Positions 34,738-44,910 of a stretch of 64,000 nucleotides of DNA are shown here, piece after piece. This stretch comes from Jiella mangrovi (GTDB lineage Bacteria > Pseudomonadota > Alphaproteobacteria > Rhizobiales > Rhizobiaceae). Within the stretch, counting starts at the first letter, position 1. Every line of letters starts with the position of its first letter. The position numbers and the translations under genes are program-made. The stretch spans positions 62,001 to 126,000 of the forward strand of contig NZ_JAGJCF010000013.1 of the NCBI RefSeq assembly GCF_017815135.1. Reading direction: 5' to 3'. The notes beneath the pieces are model-generated. The model was not told where the DNA came from, did no database searches, and worked only from the letters and a program-made list of their open reading frames with translations.

Positions 34738-37700
34738 ATGACCTCGGCGGGTCGAATTCTCGCGGGCCTCTGCGCAGGGGGGCTGGTCTTCTTCATCGGG
34801 GCCGTCGCCCTCCTCGTCGCGACCACCTTCGGCAATCGCATCCTGCTGGACCAGAGCCAGCAGCTGCTTTCGAGCCTCTTGCCGGACGACATCAGCGTCT
34901 CCGTCGGCTCTCGCAGTGTCGGCTTCACGTCCGCCGGCGACGTGACGCTGCAGTTTCAAGACGTCAGCCTCGCCGATGTCGGCGATGGCCGAACGGTCGC
35001 GACCGCCGATCGTCTGTCCGTCGGCTTCAGTCTTGTTTCGATCCTGTCCGGCGAGGTCTCGGCGGAAAAGATTTCCGTGGATCATATGCGTGTCGATACG
35101 GACACCCTGTCTGGAACCGGCGATTTCGCGCCCCCTGACGGCAAGGCGATCTTTGCAGCGCTCGATCAAGCTGCGACGCAGCTTGGCGATCTGCCGCTCA
35201 AGGCCGTCGAAGTCACCGACCTTGCGCCCATGGACGGTACTCTCGCGCCTCAAATCGACCGGCTGACACTGGTCAGAACGGCGACCGACGAATTCGGCCT
35301 GTCCCTCGCAGCCAAGATGGACGCGGTCAGTCTCGCCGCCAATGGCAGAGCGCAGCTCTCGGACGATGGCCGCCGGCTGCAGCTTCTCGACCTGAAAAGC
35401 GAACCGATTTCGCTTCCGGTGCATCAGGGGGCCGCGATCGATGCGCCGAAACTCACTCTGTCGGTCACGCTCGATGGCGACGAGACCGGGCGTCAGCTTG
35501 AATTGACCGCTGGGGTGAATGGCGAAAGCCCGAACGAGGATGAGCTTCTCGGGGGCTTTGCAATCAAGTTGAAAGAAGGCGAAGAAACCGCGAAGATCGC
35601 TGCAAATTTTTCCGATCAAGGCTCGGTCGATGCCGAGTTTTCCGGTGAGCTCGATCTTCCCAACCCCGCCGATGGCATCGCAGCTTTCCGTCTGTCATCG
35701 ACCCGGCTCGTCTCCAGCGTCGGACAGGCGAAGCCGGAGGACGAGCGCCGGGCAAGCTTCGGGTCGAGCGGTGTCGTGGATCTGAAGAACGGCACCATCC
35801 GCATCGACGATGCCACCCTTTCGGTCGGCGAGGGCTGGCTGAAGGCAAGCGCCGCACTCACCGGCTTCGACACAAATGACCGCGTGTCGGCGAATTTTCG
35901 CGGCAACGCCATCGAGGCCGCCGATCTGATGGCGTTCTGGCCGTTTTTCGTGGCCGACGGGCCCCGCGCCTGGACGCTGGAGCATCTGTCGCAGGGCCGG
36001 ATCGATACCGCGGCGATCGATCTCGACTTGACGATCGAGCGCGTCCTGGAAGTCATCGAGCCGCATGTTCCCATGCGCGACGACGAGCTGCAGATCTCGA
36101 TGGGTTTTTCGGGCGCAGCTTTCACGACGCAAGACGATATGCCGAGCGTTGCGGACGCCCGCGGCACCATTCGTCATCAGGGCAGCGCCGCCACGGTGAA
36201 TGTCGAGACTGCGACACTCGTCGGCGAGCCTGATATCGCCGTATTGCCGTCCTCGCTCGATTTCCGCCACGCCGGCGACGGCGTCGATGCCGCGCTTTCC
36301 CTGAACGTCGAGGGCGGGGCCGCCAATCTCCTGGCGGTGGCCGACCGTCAGCCACTGATGGCCGTGGTGCAGAAAAATCTGAAGCCCGAAGACCTGACCG
36401 GCAAGGCGAAGGTCGGAATCGGCGTGGCGTTCCACCTCAGCGACAAGAAGGACGCGGCAGCACAGACCGAGCCCGGCAAGGTGAAATGGAGCCTCTTCGC
36501 TGAACTCGAGGACGTCGATCTCAAGACACCGATCGAAGGGCGCCGGCTTTCGAACCTCACCGGCACCGCGATGATTGCCGAAGGCAGCGTGATCGGGGAC
36601 CTCACCGGCCGGATCGACGGAATTGCGGCCAAAATCACCTTCGCCCAGCCGATCGGGCTCGATCCCGTCGGCGACGCATCCCTGTCGCTCAAGGCCGAGC
36701 TGGACGATCGATCCATGGCGCAATTGTCGCCGGTGCTCGCGCATCTGGTGAGTGGCCCGGTCACGGTCGAACTCACCGGCGACAAGGCCGGATTTTCGGC
36801 GAAGGCCGATCTGACCCGGGCCACCATCAAGCTGCCGGCGATCGGCTGGTCGAAGAGCGAGGGAATCGCTGGAGCGCTGTCATTTCGTGTGGCGATGGAT
36901 GGCAAAACCACGCGGGTCACGAACGCGGTCCTTAAAGGCGAGGGCTTTTCGGCCACCGGCTCTGCCGAGCTCGATGAGAAAGGCCTCAAATCGTTGGTCC
37001 TCAACTCCCTGGCTCTCAATCGCGACGACAGCGTTTCGGCGCGTTTGACGCGTGTCGAAAATGGCATGGGCCTCAGCGTCGCCGCCAACAGCATCGATGC
37101 GCGGCCGATCCTCGCCGCTTTCGAAAAGAGCTTCGGCGCAAAGGATGGCGAAGCCGACGAAGACCTGTCCCGTCTGGTGGTCGAGCTCTCGGCCGACACG
37201 CTGCGCGGATTTGGCGGCGAGACGCTGGACGACGCCGAGATCCGCTACGAGGCCGGCAAGGGGCTCGTGCGGGCAGCCTCGCTGACGGCGAACATAAAAG
37301 GCGCGCCGGTCTCGATGACCTTCCAGCCGGGCGCCACCTCAGACCCGTCCCTGCGCCTCGAGGCCGCGAATGCCGGCGCATTGCTGCGCTTTTCCGGTCT
37401 TTACGAAAAGATGCGCGGTGGCCGGCTGAAGATCAGCCTCGGCGAAAGAGACGGCGCTTATGCCGGCCGCGTGACGCTGAACGATTTCACGCTCGTCGAT
37501 GAGGAGCGGCTGCGCAGCCTTGTCGGCACTGCGAACACGAATTCCGACAGCCTCGCGCGACGCTTCGGCGGCGACCTGCCCGTCGCCAACGCCTATTTCG
37601 ACGGCGCAAGGGCCAATCTCAGATGGGCGGATGGCCGGCTCGTCGTCGATGATGGGATCATCCGTGGCCCGGTCTTCGGATCGAGCTTTTCCGGCACGCT

Positions 37701-37932
37701 GATCGACCCTTCGGGCCAGATCGCGATGGCCGGCTCGTTCATGCCGGCCTATGGCGTCAATCGCCTGTTCGGCGCGCTGCCGCTCGTCGGCGAGGTTCTC
37801 GGCAATGGCGGCGAGGGCGGGCTGATCGGGATCACCTACCGGTTGGAAGGAACGCTCCTCGACCCGACACTCATCGTCAATCCGATCTCGCTGATCGCGC
37901 CGGGCATCTTCCGGCGGATTTTCGAATATTGA
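34738..37932 (+). CDS. AsmA-like/DUF3971 envelope protein
   Basis: A 1064-residue protein with one N-terminal membrane anchor (GLVFFIGAVALLVATTFGN) and a very long periplasmic part of repeated beta-strands, as in YhdP/AsmA-type bridge proteins thought to move phospholipids to the outer membrane. A DUF3971-like segment lies around 400-700 (FWPFFVADGPRAWTLEHL). The C-terminal AsmA-like region has GRLVVDDGIIRGPVFGSSFSGTLID and ends with IAPGIFRRIFEY. The size and layout fit the family; lipid transfer is inferred. It stands alone. Confidence 0.87.
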   Translation: MTSAGRILAGLCAGGLVFFIGAVALLVATTFGNRILLDQSQQLLSSLLPDDISVSVGSRSVGFTSAGDVTLQFQDVSLADVGDGRTVATADRLSVGFSLVSILSGEVSAEKISVDHMRVDTDTLSGTGDFAPPDGKAIFAALDQAATQLGDLPLKAVEVTDLAPMDGTLAPQIDRLTLVRTATDEFGLSLAAKMDAVSLAANGRAQLSDDGRRLQLLDLKSEPISLPVHQGAAIDAPKLTLSVTLDGDETGRQLELTAGVNGESPNEDELLGGFAIKLKEGEETAKIAANFSDQGSVDAEFSGELDLPNPADGIAAFRLSSTRLVSSVGQAKPEDERRASFGSSGVVDLKNGTIRIDDATLSVGEGWLKASAALTGFDTNDRVSANFRGNAIEAADLMAFWPFFVADGPRAWTLEHLSQGRIDTAAIDLDLTIERVLEVIEPHVPMRDDELQISMGFSGAAFTTQDDMPSVADARGTIRHQGSAATVNVETATLVGEPDIAVLPSSLDFRHAGDGVDAALSLNVEGGAANLLAVADRQPLMAVVQKNLKPEDLTGKAKVGIGVAFHLSDKKDAAAQTEPGKVKWSLFAELEDVDLKTPIEGRRLSNLTGTAMIAEGSVIGDLTGRIDGIAAKITFAQPIGLDPVGDASLSLKAELDDRSMAQLSPVLAHLVSGPVTVELTGDKAGFSAKADLTRATIKLPAIGWSKSEGIAGALSFRVAMDGKTTRVTNAVLKGEGFSATGSAELDEKGLKSLVLNSLALNRDDSVSARLTRVENGMGLSVAANSIDARPILAAFEKSFGAKDGEADEDLSRLVVELSADTLRGFGGETLDDAEIRYEAGKGLVRAASLTANIKGAPVSMTFQPGATSDPSLRLEAANAGALLRFSGLYEKMRGGRLKISLGERDGAYAGRVTLNDFTLVDEERLRSLVGTANTNSDSLARRFGGDLPVANAYFDGARANLRWADGRLVVDDGIIRGPVFGSSFSGTLIDPSGQIAMAGSFMPAYGVNRLFGALPLVGEVLGNGGEGGLIGITYRLEGTLLDPTLIVNPISLIAPGIFRRIFEY

Positions 37933-37984
37933 GGGGAAGCGCAGATTCCCGTCGGCGCGAAGCGACGTCTCAAATCGGGAGCGA

Positions 37985-38040
37985 TGAGCAAAGCTTCGAC
38001 ATTCCGGGCCACCCCGGGATGACGAAACGGTGGATGGGCG
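37985..38040. repeat. Possible half of a REP-like element
   Basis: AAGCTTCGACATTCCGGG...CCCCGGGATGACGAAACGG resembles the right arm of the elements at 31094 and 32951 (CGGGATG...ATGACGAAGCG). It lies between two convergent genes, a usual place for such repeats. The similarity is short and may be accidental. Confidence 0.3.
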
Positions 38041-38101
38041 CGGCTCATTCGGCGTGGCCGACACCAGCACCGACCGGTGAAGCCCGATGCCTGGCGAGCC
38101 G

Positions 38102-39352
38102 TTATTGCGGCCGGACCAGAACGTGTTTCTTGCGGCCGACCGACAGCTTGATCACGCCGTCCTTGAGATCCGCCTCGCTGACGACCGCGCGCGGATCGGA
38201 CACCGCTTCGTCGTTCACCCTGACGGCGCCGCCCTGAACGTGGCGCCGTGCCTCGCCGTTGGAGCCGGCGAGACCGGCCTGGGCGATGAGGCCGAGGAGC
38301 CCGGCACCAGCCGACAGTTCCGACGCTGCAATCGCGATGGTCGGCAGGCTCTCGGCAAGGGCGCCTTCCTCGAAGGTCACGCGTGCCGTCTCGGCGGACG
38401 CCTCGGCGGCCTCGCGACCGTGGACGATGGCGGTTGCCTCGGTGGCGAGGATCTTCTTGGCCTCGTTGATCTCCGAGCCGCCCAGCGCCTCGAGCTGGGC
38501 GATCTCGTCGAGGGGCAGGCGGGTGAAGATCTTCAGGAAGCGGCCGACATCGGCGTCCTCGGTGTTGCGCCAGTACTGCCAGAAGTCATAGGGGCTGAAG
38601 ACGTCCTCGTTCAGCCAGACCGCGCCCGAGGCGGATTTGCCCATCTTGGCGCCGGACGAGGTGGTCAGCAGCGGCGTCGTCAGGGCGTAGAGCTGCGGCG
38701 TGCCCATGCGATGACCGAGATCGACGCCGTTGATGATGTTGCCCCACTGGTCCGAGCCGCCCATCTGCAGCCGGCAGTCATAGCGGCGGGACAGCTCGAC
38801 GAAGTCGTAGCCCTGCATGATCATGTAGTTGAATTCCAGGAACGACAGCGACTGCTCGCGGTCGAGCCGGATCTTCACCGAATCGAAGGACAGCATCCGG
38901 TTGACCGAAAAATGCCGGCCGACGTCGCGCAGGAACTCGACATAGTTCAGCTTCATCAGCCAGTCGGCATTGTTGACCATCATCGCGTCGGTCGGCCCGT
39001 CGCCGAAGTTGAGAATGCGCGAAAAGATCCTTTTGATGCCTTCGATGTTCTGGTTGATGGCGTCAGGCGTCAAAAGCTTCCTCTGCTCGTCGCGAAACGA
39101 CGGATCGCCGACCATCGAGGTGCCGCCGCCCATCAGCGCGATCGGCCGGTGGCCGGTTTCCTGCAGCCAGTAGAGCATGGTGGCCGAGATCAGATTGCCG
39201 ATATGCAGGCTCGTCGCCGTCGCGTCGTAGCCGACATAGGCGGTGACCGTCTCGGTGCGGAACAGATCGTCCAGCCCGCTCTCGTCGGAAAGCTGATGGA
39301 TGAAGCCACGCTCGGATAGCGTGCGGAGAAACTCGGACTTGAAGCCGGTCAT
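38102..39352 (-). CDS. tyrS: Tyrosyl-tRNA synthetase
   Basis: A 416-residue class I synthetase that charges tRNA-Tyr. The HIGH motif is HIGN in [11 protein letters not shown], the KMSKS loop is KMGKS in [11 protein letters not shown], and tyrosine-binding residues lie in YVGYDATA and [12 protein letters not shown]. The C-terminal 60 residues are an S4 RNA-binding domain ([19 protein letters not shown]). The length is standard. It is convergent with the AsmA-like gene. Confidence 0.96.
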   Translation of the reverse strand: MTGFKSEFLRTLSERGFIHQLSDESGLDDLFRTETVTAYVGYDATATSLHIGNLISATMLYWLQETGHRPIALMGGGTSMVGDPSFRDEQRKLLTPDAINQNIEGIKRIFSRILNFGDGPTDAMMVNNADWLMKLNYVEFLRDVGRHFSVNRMLSFDSVKIRLDREQSLSFLEFNYMIMQGYDFVELSRRYDCRLQMGGSDQWGNIINGVDLGHRMGTPQLYALTTPLLTTSSGAKMGKSASGAVWLNEDVFSPYDFWQYWRNTEDADVGRFLKIFTRLPLDEIAQLEALGGSEINEAKKILATEATAIVHGREAAEASAETARVTFEEGALAESLPTIAIAASELSAGAGLLGLIAQAGLAGSNGEARRHVQGGAVRVNDEAVSDPRAVVSEADLKDGVIKLSVGRKKHVLVRPQ

Positions 39353-39613
39353 GTTGGGCGGGTCCTGTCGATAGGGTCGCGGTTGGCCGTGGCCGTGCTT
39401 GCGGGCTGTTTAGCAGCCTCAGGCGCGATTTCCAGACGCAAGCGGGAAATTCGCGAGAGTGGCCGTGGTCCATGCCAAGTGTTCGGACGAGAGCATGAGC
39501 GGAATCATCCCGTCCGGCCGCCGGTCGATCGACCTCGAAGATGACGGCGCTGAAACGCAGGGCGTGCGTTTTTAAGGAGCAATCTCGTCGGGCAGCTGTT
39601 GGCAACGGAGCCA

Positions 39614-40174
39614 TCAGGCGCGTCTGGTGACTGCCAGCGCGAAGCAGCGGACGTGCACGGTGATCAGACGGCGCATATCGTCGGGATCGGCGGCTGCTTC
39701 CCGAAAGCCGCGCATGGCATAGACGAACGTCCGGGCGAGCTCTTGCGGTGTGGCATCGAGTTTGGCCAGTGAGGGCGCTCCAGCGATCAGCTCCGCCACC
39801 AGCGCCTGAAAGTTCTCGTAGATCTGCTGAACCGCCGGAAAACGCAGGTCAAAGAGGTCGGCCGCGTCGGGGTGTACTGCCGCGAGTTCCACACCTCGCA
39901 TTCCCCAGGAAAGGCACGCGTGAAGCAGTTTGGCCTCGACCCCGTCCAACGTCGGCAGAACGGCCGCAATCGAATCCAACTCTTCACGGTCCAGGTGCTC
40001 GATCACCCGGCTGAACGCGGCGTCCTTGTCTGAAAACACGAGATAGAGGGCGGGCCGCGACATCCCGGCTTTCGCCGCGATGTCGCCCATGGTGGTCCGC
40101 CCGTATCCGTAGCGGGTGAACACCTCGGTCGCGCCGATCAGCGCAAGCTTTTCCTTCGATTGCTTTGCAGCCAT
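39614..40174 (-). CDS. TetR family transcriptional regulator
   Basis: A 186-residue repressor. ATG 40174 (MAAKQSKEK) starts directly before the helix-turn-helix ATEVFTRYGYGRTTMGDIAAKAGMSRPALYLVFSDKDAAF. The C-terminal ligand-binding part is all-helical and unassigned. The divergent gap to the next gene has a near-perfect 25-base palindrome, probably its operator, so it likely represses itself and the divergent gene. Confidence 0.92.
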   Translation of the reverse strand: MAAKQSKEKLALIGATEVFTRYGYGRTTMGDIAAKAGMSRPALYLVFSDKDAAFSRVIEHLDREELDSIAAVLPTLDGVEAKLLHACLSWGMRGVELAAVHPDAADLFDLRFPAVQQIYENFQALVAELIAGAPSLAKLDATPQELARTFVYAMRGFREAAADPDDMRRLITVHVRCFALAVTRRA

Positions 40175-40201
40175 CGCCCTCGATATTTCCCGACACGGGA
40201 G

Positions 40202-40247
40202 ATTGTCAAACTGACGTTTTGACAATATGACTAAAAACGTCAAAACG
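40202..40247. promoter_or_regulatory. TetR operator palindromes
   Basis: ATTGTCAAA-N7-TTTGACAAT (40202-40226) is a near-perfect dyad. Overlapping it, CGTTTTGAC (40215-40223) and GTCAAAACG (40239-40247) form a second dyad with a 15-base spacer. Both lie in the 86-base gap between the tetR-type gene and its divergent neighbour. Confidence 0.68.
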
Positions 40248-40260
40248 ACAGGAGAGCGCT

Positions 40261-40674
40261 GTGCTGCTGAACGAACTATCTTCCACGGCTGTCGAAGATG
40301 CGGAACGGGTCATCGGCGATGGCCCGGTGGTCATGATCAATTTTCTCTGGTTCCGGGACACCCCCGACTATCCCCGCGATTTCGCGGACCCCAAACCGGA
40401 CTCACGCTCGGGATACTATGACGGCTACGTCGGCGGTTTTCGCGCGGCCGCGCAGGAGGTCGGTGTGGAACCGGCGCTTGTTTACGCGGGAATCCGATTG
40501 ACCGGGCTGTTGACCGGCCAAGAAGACGACTGGGACGAGATTGCGGTCGTGCGCTACGAGCGTTTCGCCGACCTGCGCAGGATCCTCGAGTCCCAGACCT
40601 ACACGCTCAAGGCCAAGCCGCACCGCTTTGCAGTGGTCGCGAAGTGGCGCTTCATCGCGACCCGTGGCCGGTAG
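40261..40674 (+). CDS. DUF1330-like small protein
   Basis: A 137-residue protein starting at GTG 40261 after CAGGAGAG. VVMINFLWFRDTPDYP, YYDGYVGGFRAAAQEVGVEPALVYAG and WDEIAVVRYERFADLRRILES resemble the dimeric ferredoxin-like fold of DUF1330/NIPSNAP proteins. No catalytic role is known. The divergent TetR gene and operator suggest it is induced by the regulator's ligand and may act on it. Confidence 0.78.
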   Translation: MLLNELSSTAVEDAERVIGDGPVVMINFLWFRDTPDYPRDFADPKPDSRSGYYDGYVGGFRAAAQEVGVEPALVYAGIRLTGLLTGQEDDWDEIAVVRYERFADLRRILESQTYTLKAKPHRFAVVAKWRFIATRGR

Positions 40675-40729
40675 CGGCCGGGAAACAGGATCGACGCGGA
40701 CGTCGAGGCAACCGATCTCCGCAAATCAA

Positions 40730-40759
40730 AAAAGCCGCGGGAATTTTTCCGCGGCTTTT
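40730..40759. terminator. Bidirectional terminator
   Basis: AAAAGCCGCGG / CCGCGGCTTTT (11-bp stem, 8-base loop) with A and T runs on both sides. It serves the convergent DUF1330-like and alpha/beta-hydrolase genes. Confidence 0.85.
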
Positions 40760-40791
40760 CCGTGTCGGCCGGCAGAGCGAAACTCGATCGA

Positions 40792-41466
40792 TCAGCGCAG
40801 CCGCTTCGGCCGCGGGTCGGACAGTTCGCCGGCGAGCCGGCGGTCGAGATATTCGGCGCATTCGGCGATCAGCTCATCGGTGTGATCGGTATAGAAATGG
40901 TTGGCCTCTTCCATCGTGTTCTGGGTGATGACGATGCCTTTTTGCGTCTTCAGCTTGTCCACCAGCGTCTGAACGTCGCGCGGCGGCGCCACCTTGTCCT
41001 TGCCGCCATGGATGATCAGGCCCGAGGAGGGGCAGGGGGCGAGGAAGGAAAAGTCATAGGAGTTCGGCTGCGGCGAGACCGACAGGAAGCCCTCGATCTC
41101 CGGCCGGCGCATCAGAAGCTGCATGCCGATCCATGCGCCGAAGGAATAGCCCGCGACCCAGGTCTGCTTGGAATCGGGATGCAGGCTCTGCACCCAGTCG
41201 AGCGCCGAGGCAGCGTCGGAGAGCTCGCCCGTGCCGTGGTCGAATTCGCCCTGGCTGCGGCCGATGCCGCGAAAATTGAAGCGCAGCGTGGTGAAGCCGC
41301 GTTCCACAAACATGTAGAACAGCTGATAGACGATCTGGTTGTTCATCGTGCCGCCGAAGCGGGGATGCGGGTGCAGAACGATGGCGATCGGAGCGTTCTT
41401 CTCCTTCGCCGCCTGGTATCGTCCTTCGAGCCGGCCGGCCGGGCCATTGAAGATCACTTCGGGCAT
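40792..41466 (-). CDS. Alpha/beta hydrolase (dienelactone-hydrolase-like)
   Basis: A 224-residue hydrolase. ATG 41466 (MPEVIFNGPAGRLEGRY) is the family start. It has LHPHPRFGGTMNNQIV, the oxyanion region RFNFRGIGRSQGEFDHGTGE, the nucleophile Ser in VAGYSFGAWIG, the acid in IIHGGKDKVAPP and the base His in EEANHFYTDH. This short CocE/NonD-like subgroup is widespread in rhizobia, with no known substrate. It is divergent from the cysteine desulfurase gene. Confidence 0.9.
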   Translation of the reverse strand: MPEVIFNGPAGRLEGRYQAAKEKNAPIAIVLHPHPRFGGTMNNQIVYQLFYMFVERGFTTLRFNFRGIGRSQGEFDHGTGELSDAASALDWVQSLHPDSKQTWVAGYSFGAWIGMQLLMRRPEIEGFLSVSPQPNSYDFSFLAPCPSSGLIIHGGKDKVAPPRDVQTLVDKLKTQKGIVITQNTMEEANHFYTDHTDELIAECAEYLDRRLAGELSDPRPKRLR

Positions 41467-41657
41467 ATAGATACTCTCTTTGAGCGGATGGGGCGAAGCT
41501 CCAGGCCGCGCTTGACGAAGCCAGTACAGCCTCGTAAGTTCCACTTTAGAAGCATTCAAAACTGGCGATGCCGTGCAAGGGCGCTTTCTAGTCCTTTTGC
41601 AGGCGAAATTTCAAGGAATTTGCGTCGGCAGGGCAAGACAATCGTAGCGAGTTGGAC

Positions 41658-42848
41658 ATGAACGACCGCGACGAGCGGCTCTATCTGGACCATAACGCCT
41701 CCGCACCGCTGATTCCTGAAGCAAGGGATGCAGCGATCGCGGCGCTTGCGCTCGCCAATCCCTCGTCGACCCATCGCGAGGGGCGGGCGGCTCGAGCGGT
41801 GTGCGAGGATGCGCGGCGCTCTCTGGCGAGGCTGGTCGGCGGGAAGGCGGAGACGATTGCGTCCGAAAACCTCGTCTTCACCAGCGGCGCCACCGAGGCG
41901 GCGAACCAGCTGTTGTCGCCGCGATGGCTGATCGACGGTGAGCCGGCAGACATCCGACATCTGGCGGTGATCGAGACCGACCATCCGGCAACACGCGAGG
42001 GCGGCCATTTCGATCCCGCAGCCGTCACGCGGCTTCCCGTCGATCGCGACGGCGTCGTCGATCTTGGTGCGCTGGCGGAGTGGACCGCACTCGCCAGCGA
42101 GAGCGGACCGGCAATGCTGGCTTTTTCCTGGGCGAATTCCGAGACCGGCGTGATCCAGCCGCTTGCCGCGATTCGCGGCATCATCGAGGACAAGCCGATC
42201 CGGCTCGTCCTCGACGCGGCGCAGATCGGCGGGCGCCTGCCGATCGACCTTGCGGCGAGCGGTGCCGATGCCATCATCCTGTCCGGCCACAAGCTCGGCT
42301 CCCTGAAGGGCGCCGGCGCGATTGCCCTCAAGACCCTTTCCACGCGGCCCTTCGCGCTTCACCGCGGCGGCGGCCAGGAGCGCGGCATGCGGCCCGGCAC
42401 CGAAGCTTTGCCGGCGATCGCAAGTTTCGGTGCCGCAGCGAAGGTCGCGATCGAACGCGGCGCCATGAGCGCGCAAGGCTTTCAGTCGAAGCGGGCCCTT
42501 CTGGAAGACGAAATCGCTGCGGCGCTTCCCGACGCCGTCATTCTTGGCAAGGACGCGGAGCGTCTTCCCAACACGGTCGCGATCATGCATCCAGACATCA
42601 AGGCGGAGACGGCGCAGATCGCGCTGGATCTTGCGGGAATCGCGGTTTCCGCCGGCTCGGCCTGCACGTCGGGCAAGGTGGGGCCGAGCCATGTGGTCGC
42701 AGCCATGGCGAAAGCGGGCCTTGCGATCGATCCGGGGCTTGGCGCGATCCGTGTCAGCTTCGGCGCCGAGACGGACGAGACGGCCCTGCGACGCTTCGTT
42801 TCGCAATATGCGAGGCTGGCGCGGCGGGCGAGCGCGCGGGCGGCATGA
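41658..42848 (+). CDS. Cysteine desulfurase (NifS/IscS type)
   Basis: A 396-residue PLP enzyme that takes sulfur from cysteine. ATG 41658 (an in-frame TTG at 41652 is possible). LYLDHNASAPLIPEA, TSGATEAANQLL, the PLP Lys in ILSGHKLGSLKGAGA and the active Cys in AGSACTSGKVGPSHV place it in group I (IscS/NifS-like). Group II SufS is encoded 5.6 kb downstream. It leads the suf cluster, 148 bases before sufB. It may be a second sulfur donor for Fe-S assembly or for tRNA thiolation. Confidence 0.93.
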   Translation: MNDRDERLYLDHNASAPLIPEARDAAIAALALANPSSTHREGRAARAVCEDARRSLARLVGGKAETIASENLVFTSGATEAANQLLSPRWLIDGEPADIRHLAVIETDHPATREGGHFDPAAVTRLPVDRDGVVDLGALAEWTALASESGPAMLAFSWANSETGVIQPLAAIRGIIEDKPIRLVLDAAQIGGRLPIDLAASGADAIILSGHKLGSLKGAGAIALKTLSTRPFALHRGGGQERGMRPGTEALPAIASFGAAAKVAIERGAMSAQGFQSKRALLEDEIAAALPDAVILGKDAERLPNTVAIMHPDIKAETAQIALDLAGIAVSAGSACTSGKVGPSHVVAAMAKAGLAIDPGLGAIRVSFGAETDETALRRFVSQYARLARRASARAA

Positions 42849-42996
42849 CGGGTCGCCAGCCGGCCGCTTGCGATTATTTGGAATGGCACTAAAAACGCGA
42901 CCAACCGAGACTTATCTTGACGATCAGGAGCAAGTTTTCCCGATCGCCACCCCCGACCACCGGACTTTGAATCCGGCGAGTATGGAGCTTTAAAGA

Positions 42997-44523
42997 ATGC
43001 CAGCTGTCCAGGAGACCATCGACCAGGTCCGGCAGATCGACGTCGACCAGTACAAATACGGCTTCGAGACGCTGATCGAGATGGATGTCGCCCCCAAGGG
43101 GCTGAACGAAGAGATCATCAAGCTCATCTCGGCCAAGAAGGGCGAGCCGCAGTGGATGCTCGACTGGCGGCTCGAAGCCTTCGAGCGCTGGAAGACGATG
43201 GAGAGCCCGGACTGGGCCCGCGTCGATTATCCGCCGATCGACTTCCAGGACATTCATTACTACGCCGCCCCGAAATCGATGTCCGGTCCCGCCTCGCTCG
43301 ACGAGGTCGACCCGGAGATCCTGCGCACCTATGAGAAGCTGGGCATCCCGCTGCGCGAGCAGGAGATTCTCGCCGGCGTCGTCAAGCCGCAGAATGTCGA
43401 CGAGGGCGAGGACGAAGAGGGCCGGCTGACGGCACCGAACTCCTCGCGCGTCGCGGTGGACGCCGTGTTCGATTCGGTGTCGGTGGCGACGACCTTCAAG
43501 AAGGAGCTCGAAAAGGCCGGCGTGATCTTCATGCCGATCTCCGAGGCGATCCGCGAGCATCCCGAGCTGGTGAAGAAATATCTCGGCTCGGTGGTTCCGG
43601 TGTCGGACAACTTCTTCGCGACGATGAATTCCGCCGTCTTCACCGACGGCTCCTTCGTCTATGTGCCGCCGGGCGTGCGCTGCCCGATGGAGCTGTCCAC
43701 CTATTTCCGCATCAATGAGCGCAACACCGGCCAGTTCGAGCGCACGCTGATCATCGCCGACAAGGGCTCCTACGTCTCCTATCTCGAAGGCTGCACCGCG
43801 CCCCAGCGTGACGAGAACCAGCTGCACGCCGCCGTAGTCGAGCTCGTGGCCCTCGACGATGCCGAGATCAAATATTCCACCGTCCAGAACTGGTATCCGG
43901 GCGACAAGGAAGGCAAGGGCGGCATCTACAATTTCGTCACCAAGCGGGGCGACTGCCGTGGCGCCAACTCGCGGATCTCCTGGACGCAGGTGGAGACCGG
44001 CTCGGCGATCACCTGGAAATACCCGTCCTGCATCCTGAGGGGCGACAATTCCCGTGGCGAGTTCTATTCGATCGCCGTGTCGAACGGTCGCCAGCAGATC
44101 GACTCGGGCACCAAGATGATCCATCTCGGCAAGAACACGACGAGCCGGATCATCTCGAAGGGCATCTCGGCGGGCCAGTCCAACAATACCTATCGCGGTC
44201 AGGTCTCGGCGAACCGCAAGGCCGCCAACGCCCGCAACTTCACCCAGTGCGACTCGCTCCTAATCGGCAACGACTGCGGCGCCCACACCGTGCCCTATAT
44301 CGAGGCGAAGAACGCCACGGCACAGTTCGAGCACGAGGCGACCACCTCGAAGATCTCCGACGACCAGCTGTTCTACTGCATGCAGCGCGGCATCCCCGAG
44401 GAAGAGGCGATCGCGCTGATCGTCAACGGCTTCGTCAAGGACGTCATCCAGCAGCTGCCCATGGAGTTCGCGGTGGAAGCGCAGAAGCTGATCGGGATTT
44501 CGCTGGAAGGCTCGGTGGGGTGA
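42997..44523 (+). CDS. sufB: Fe-S cluster assembly protein SufB
   Basis: A 508-residue scaffold subunit of SufBC2D. It has [20 protein letters not shown], the beta-helix core with [19 protein letters not shown], the [20 protein letters not shown] region and [21 protein letters not shown], with the Cys that accepts sulfur. The length is standard. The start is well placed after AAAG. It is followed by a small coiled-coil ORF before sufC, which is unusual for this otherwise tight operon. Confidence 0.95.
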   Translation: MPAVQETIDQVRQIDVDQYKYGFETLIEMDVAPKGLNEEIIKLISAKKGEPQWMLDWRLEAFERWKTMESPDWARVDYPPIDFQDIHYYAAPKSMSGPASLDEVDPEILRTYEKLGIPLREQEILAGVVKPQNVDEGEDEEGRLTAPNSSRVAVDAVFDSVSVATTFKKELEKAGVIFMPISEAIREHPELVKKYLGSVVPVSDNFFATMNSAVFTDGSFVYVPPGVRCPMELSTYFRINERNTGQFERTLIIADKGSYVSYLEGCTAPQRDENQLHAAVVELVALDDAEIKYSTVQNWYPGDKEGKGGIYNFVTKRGDCRGANSRISWTQVETGSAITWKYPSCILRGDNSRGEFYSIAVSNGRQQIDSGTKMIHLGKNTTSRIISKGISAGQSNNTYRGQVSANRKAANARNFTQCDSLLIGNDCGAHTVPYIEAKNATAQFEHEATTSKISDDQLFYCMQRGIPEEEAIALIVNGFVKDVIQQLPMEFAVEAQKLIGISLEGSVG

Positions 44524-44688
44524 TGAGCGGTGCGATAAGAGGGGTGCCGGCGCGCTGAACGCGATGGCCGGTGCAGTTTCTGAACAGAACTTTTGACGAC
44601 AGAAGCCGCCCTGCCCATCGCACTATCCACTTTTAAAAGGCAGATGATCGGACGAAAATCGGATAGCTAAAGGCTGTGGAGTCATTCG

Positions 44689-44910
44689 ATGAACGAAAAC
44701 GTCGAAAATCTGGTTCTGGAACATCTTCGCTCCATGCGGGAGCAAATCGCTCGCCTCGAAGAGAAGGTCGATCGGCTTTCGGCGGAATCGCTCATCATTC
44801 GCCAGCACGTCGGTGGTCTGGTTGGGAGCAACACTCTGAGCGACCACCGCTTTGCCAGCATCGAATCCCGCCTCGATCGCATCGAACGCCGGTTGGAGCT
44901 CGTGGATTGA
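44689..44910 (+). CDS. Small coiled-coil protein between sufB and sufC
   Basis: A 73-residue protein (MNENVENLVLEHLRSMREQIARLEEKVDRL...) with heptad-like spacing over nearly its whole length, ending DRIERRLELVD. Similar short coiled-coil hypotheticals occur elsewhere in Hyphomicrobiales as far as I recall. Its ribosome-binding site is weak. It lies 165 bases after sufB and 221 before sufC, so it may have been inserted into the operon or be independently expressed. No function is known. Confidence 0.7.
   Translation: MNENVENLVLEHLRSMREQIARLEEKVDRLSAESLIIRQHVGGLVGSNTLSDHRFASIESRLDRIERRLELVD

Noticed and set aside
34507-35619. In-frame upstream extension of bcp
   Set aside because: It runs antisense through the AsmA-like gene; the bcp start at 34506 has a good ribosome-binding site and fits the family N-terminus.
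42940-42990. tRNA-like fragment (GGACTTTGAATCC) before sufB
   Set aside because: It looks like an anticodon arm but no acceptor stem or T-loop can be paired around it.
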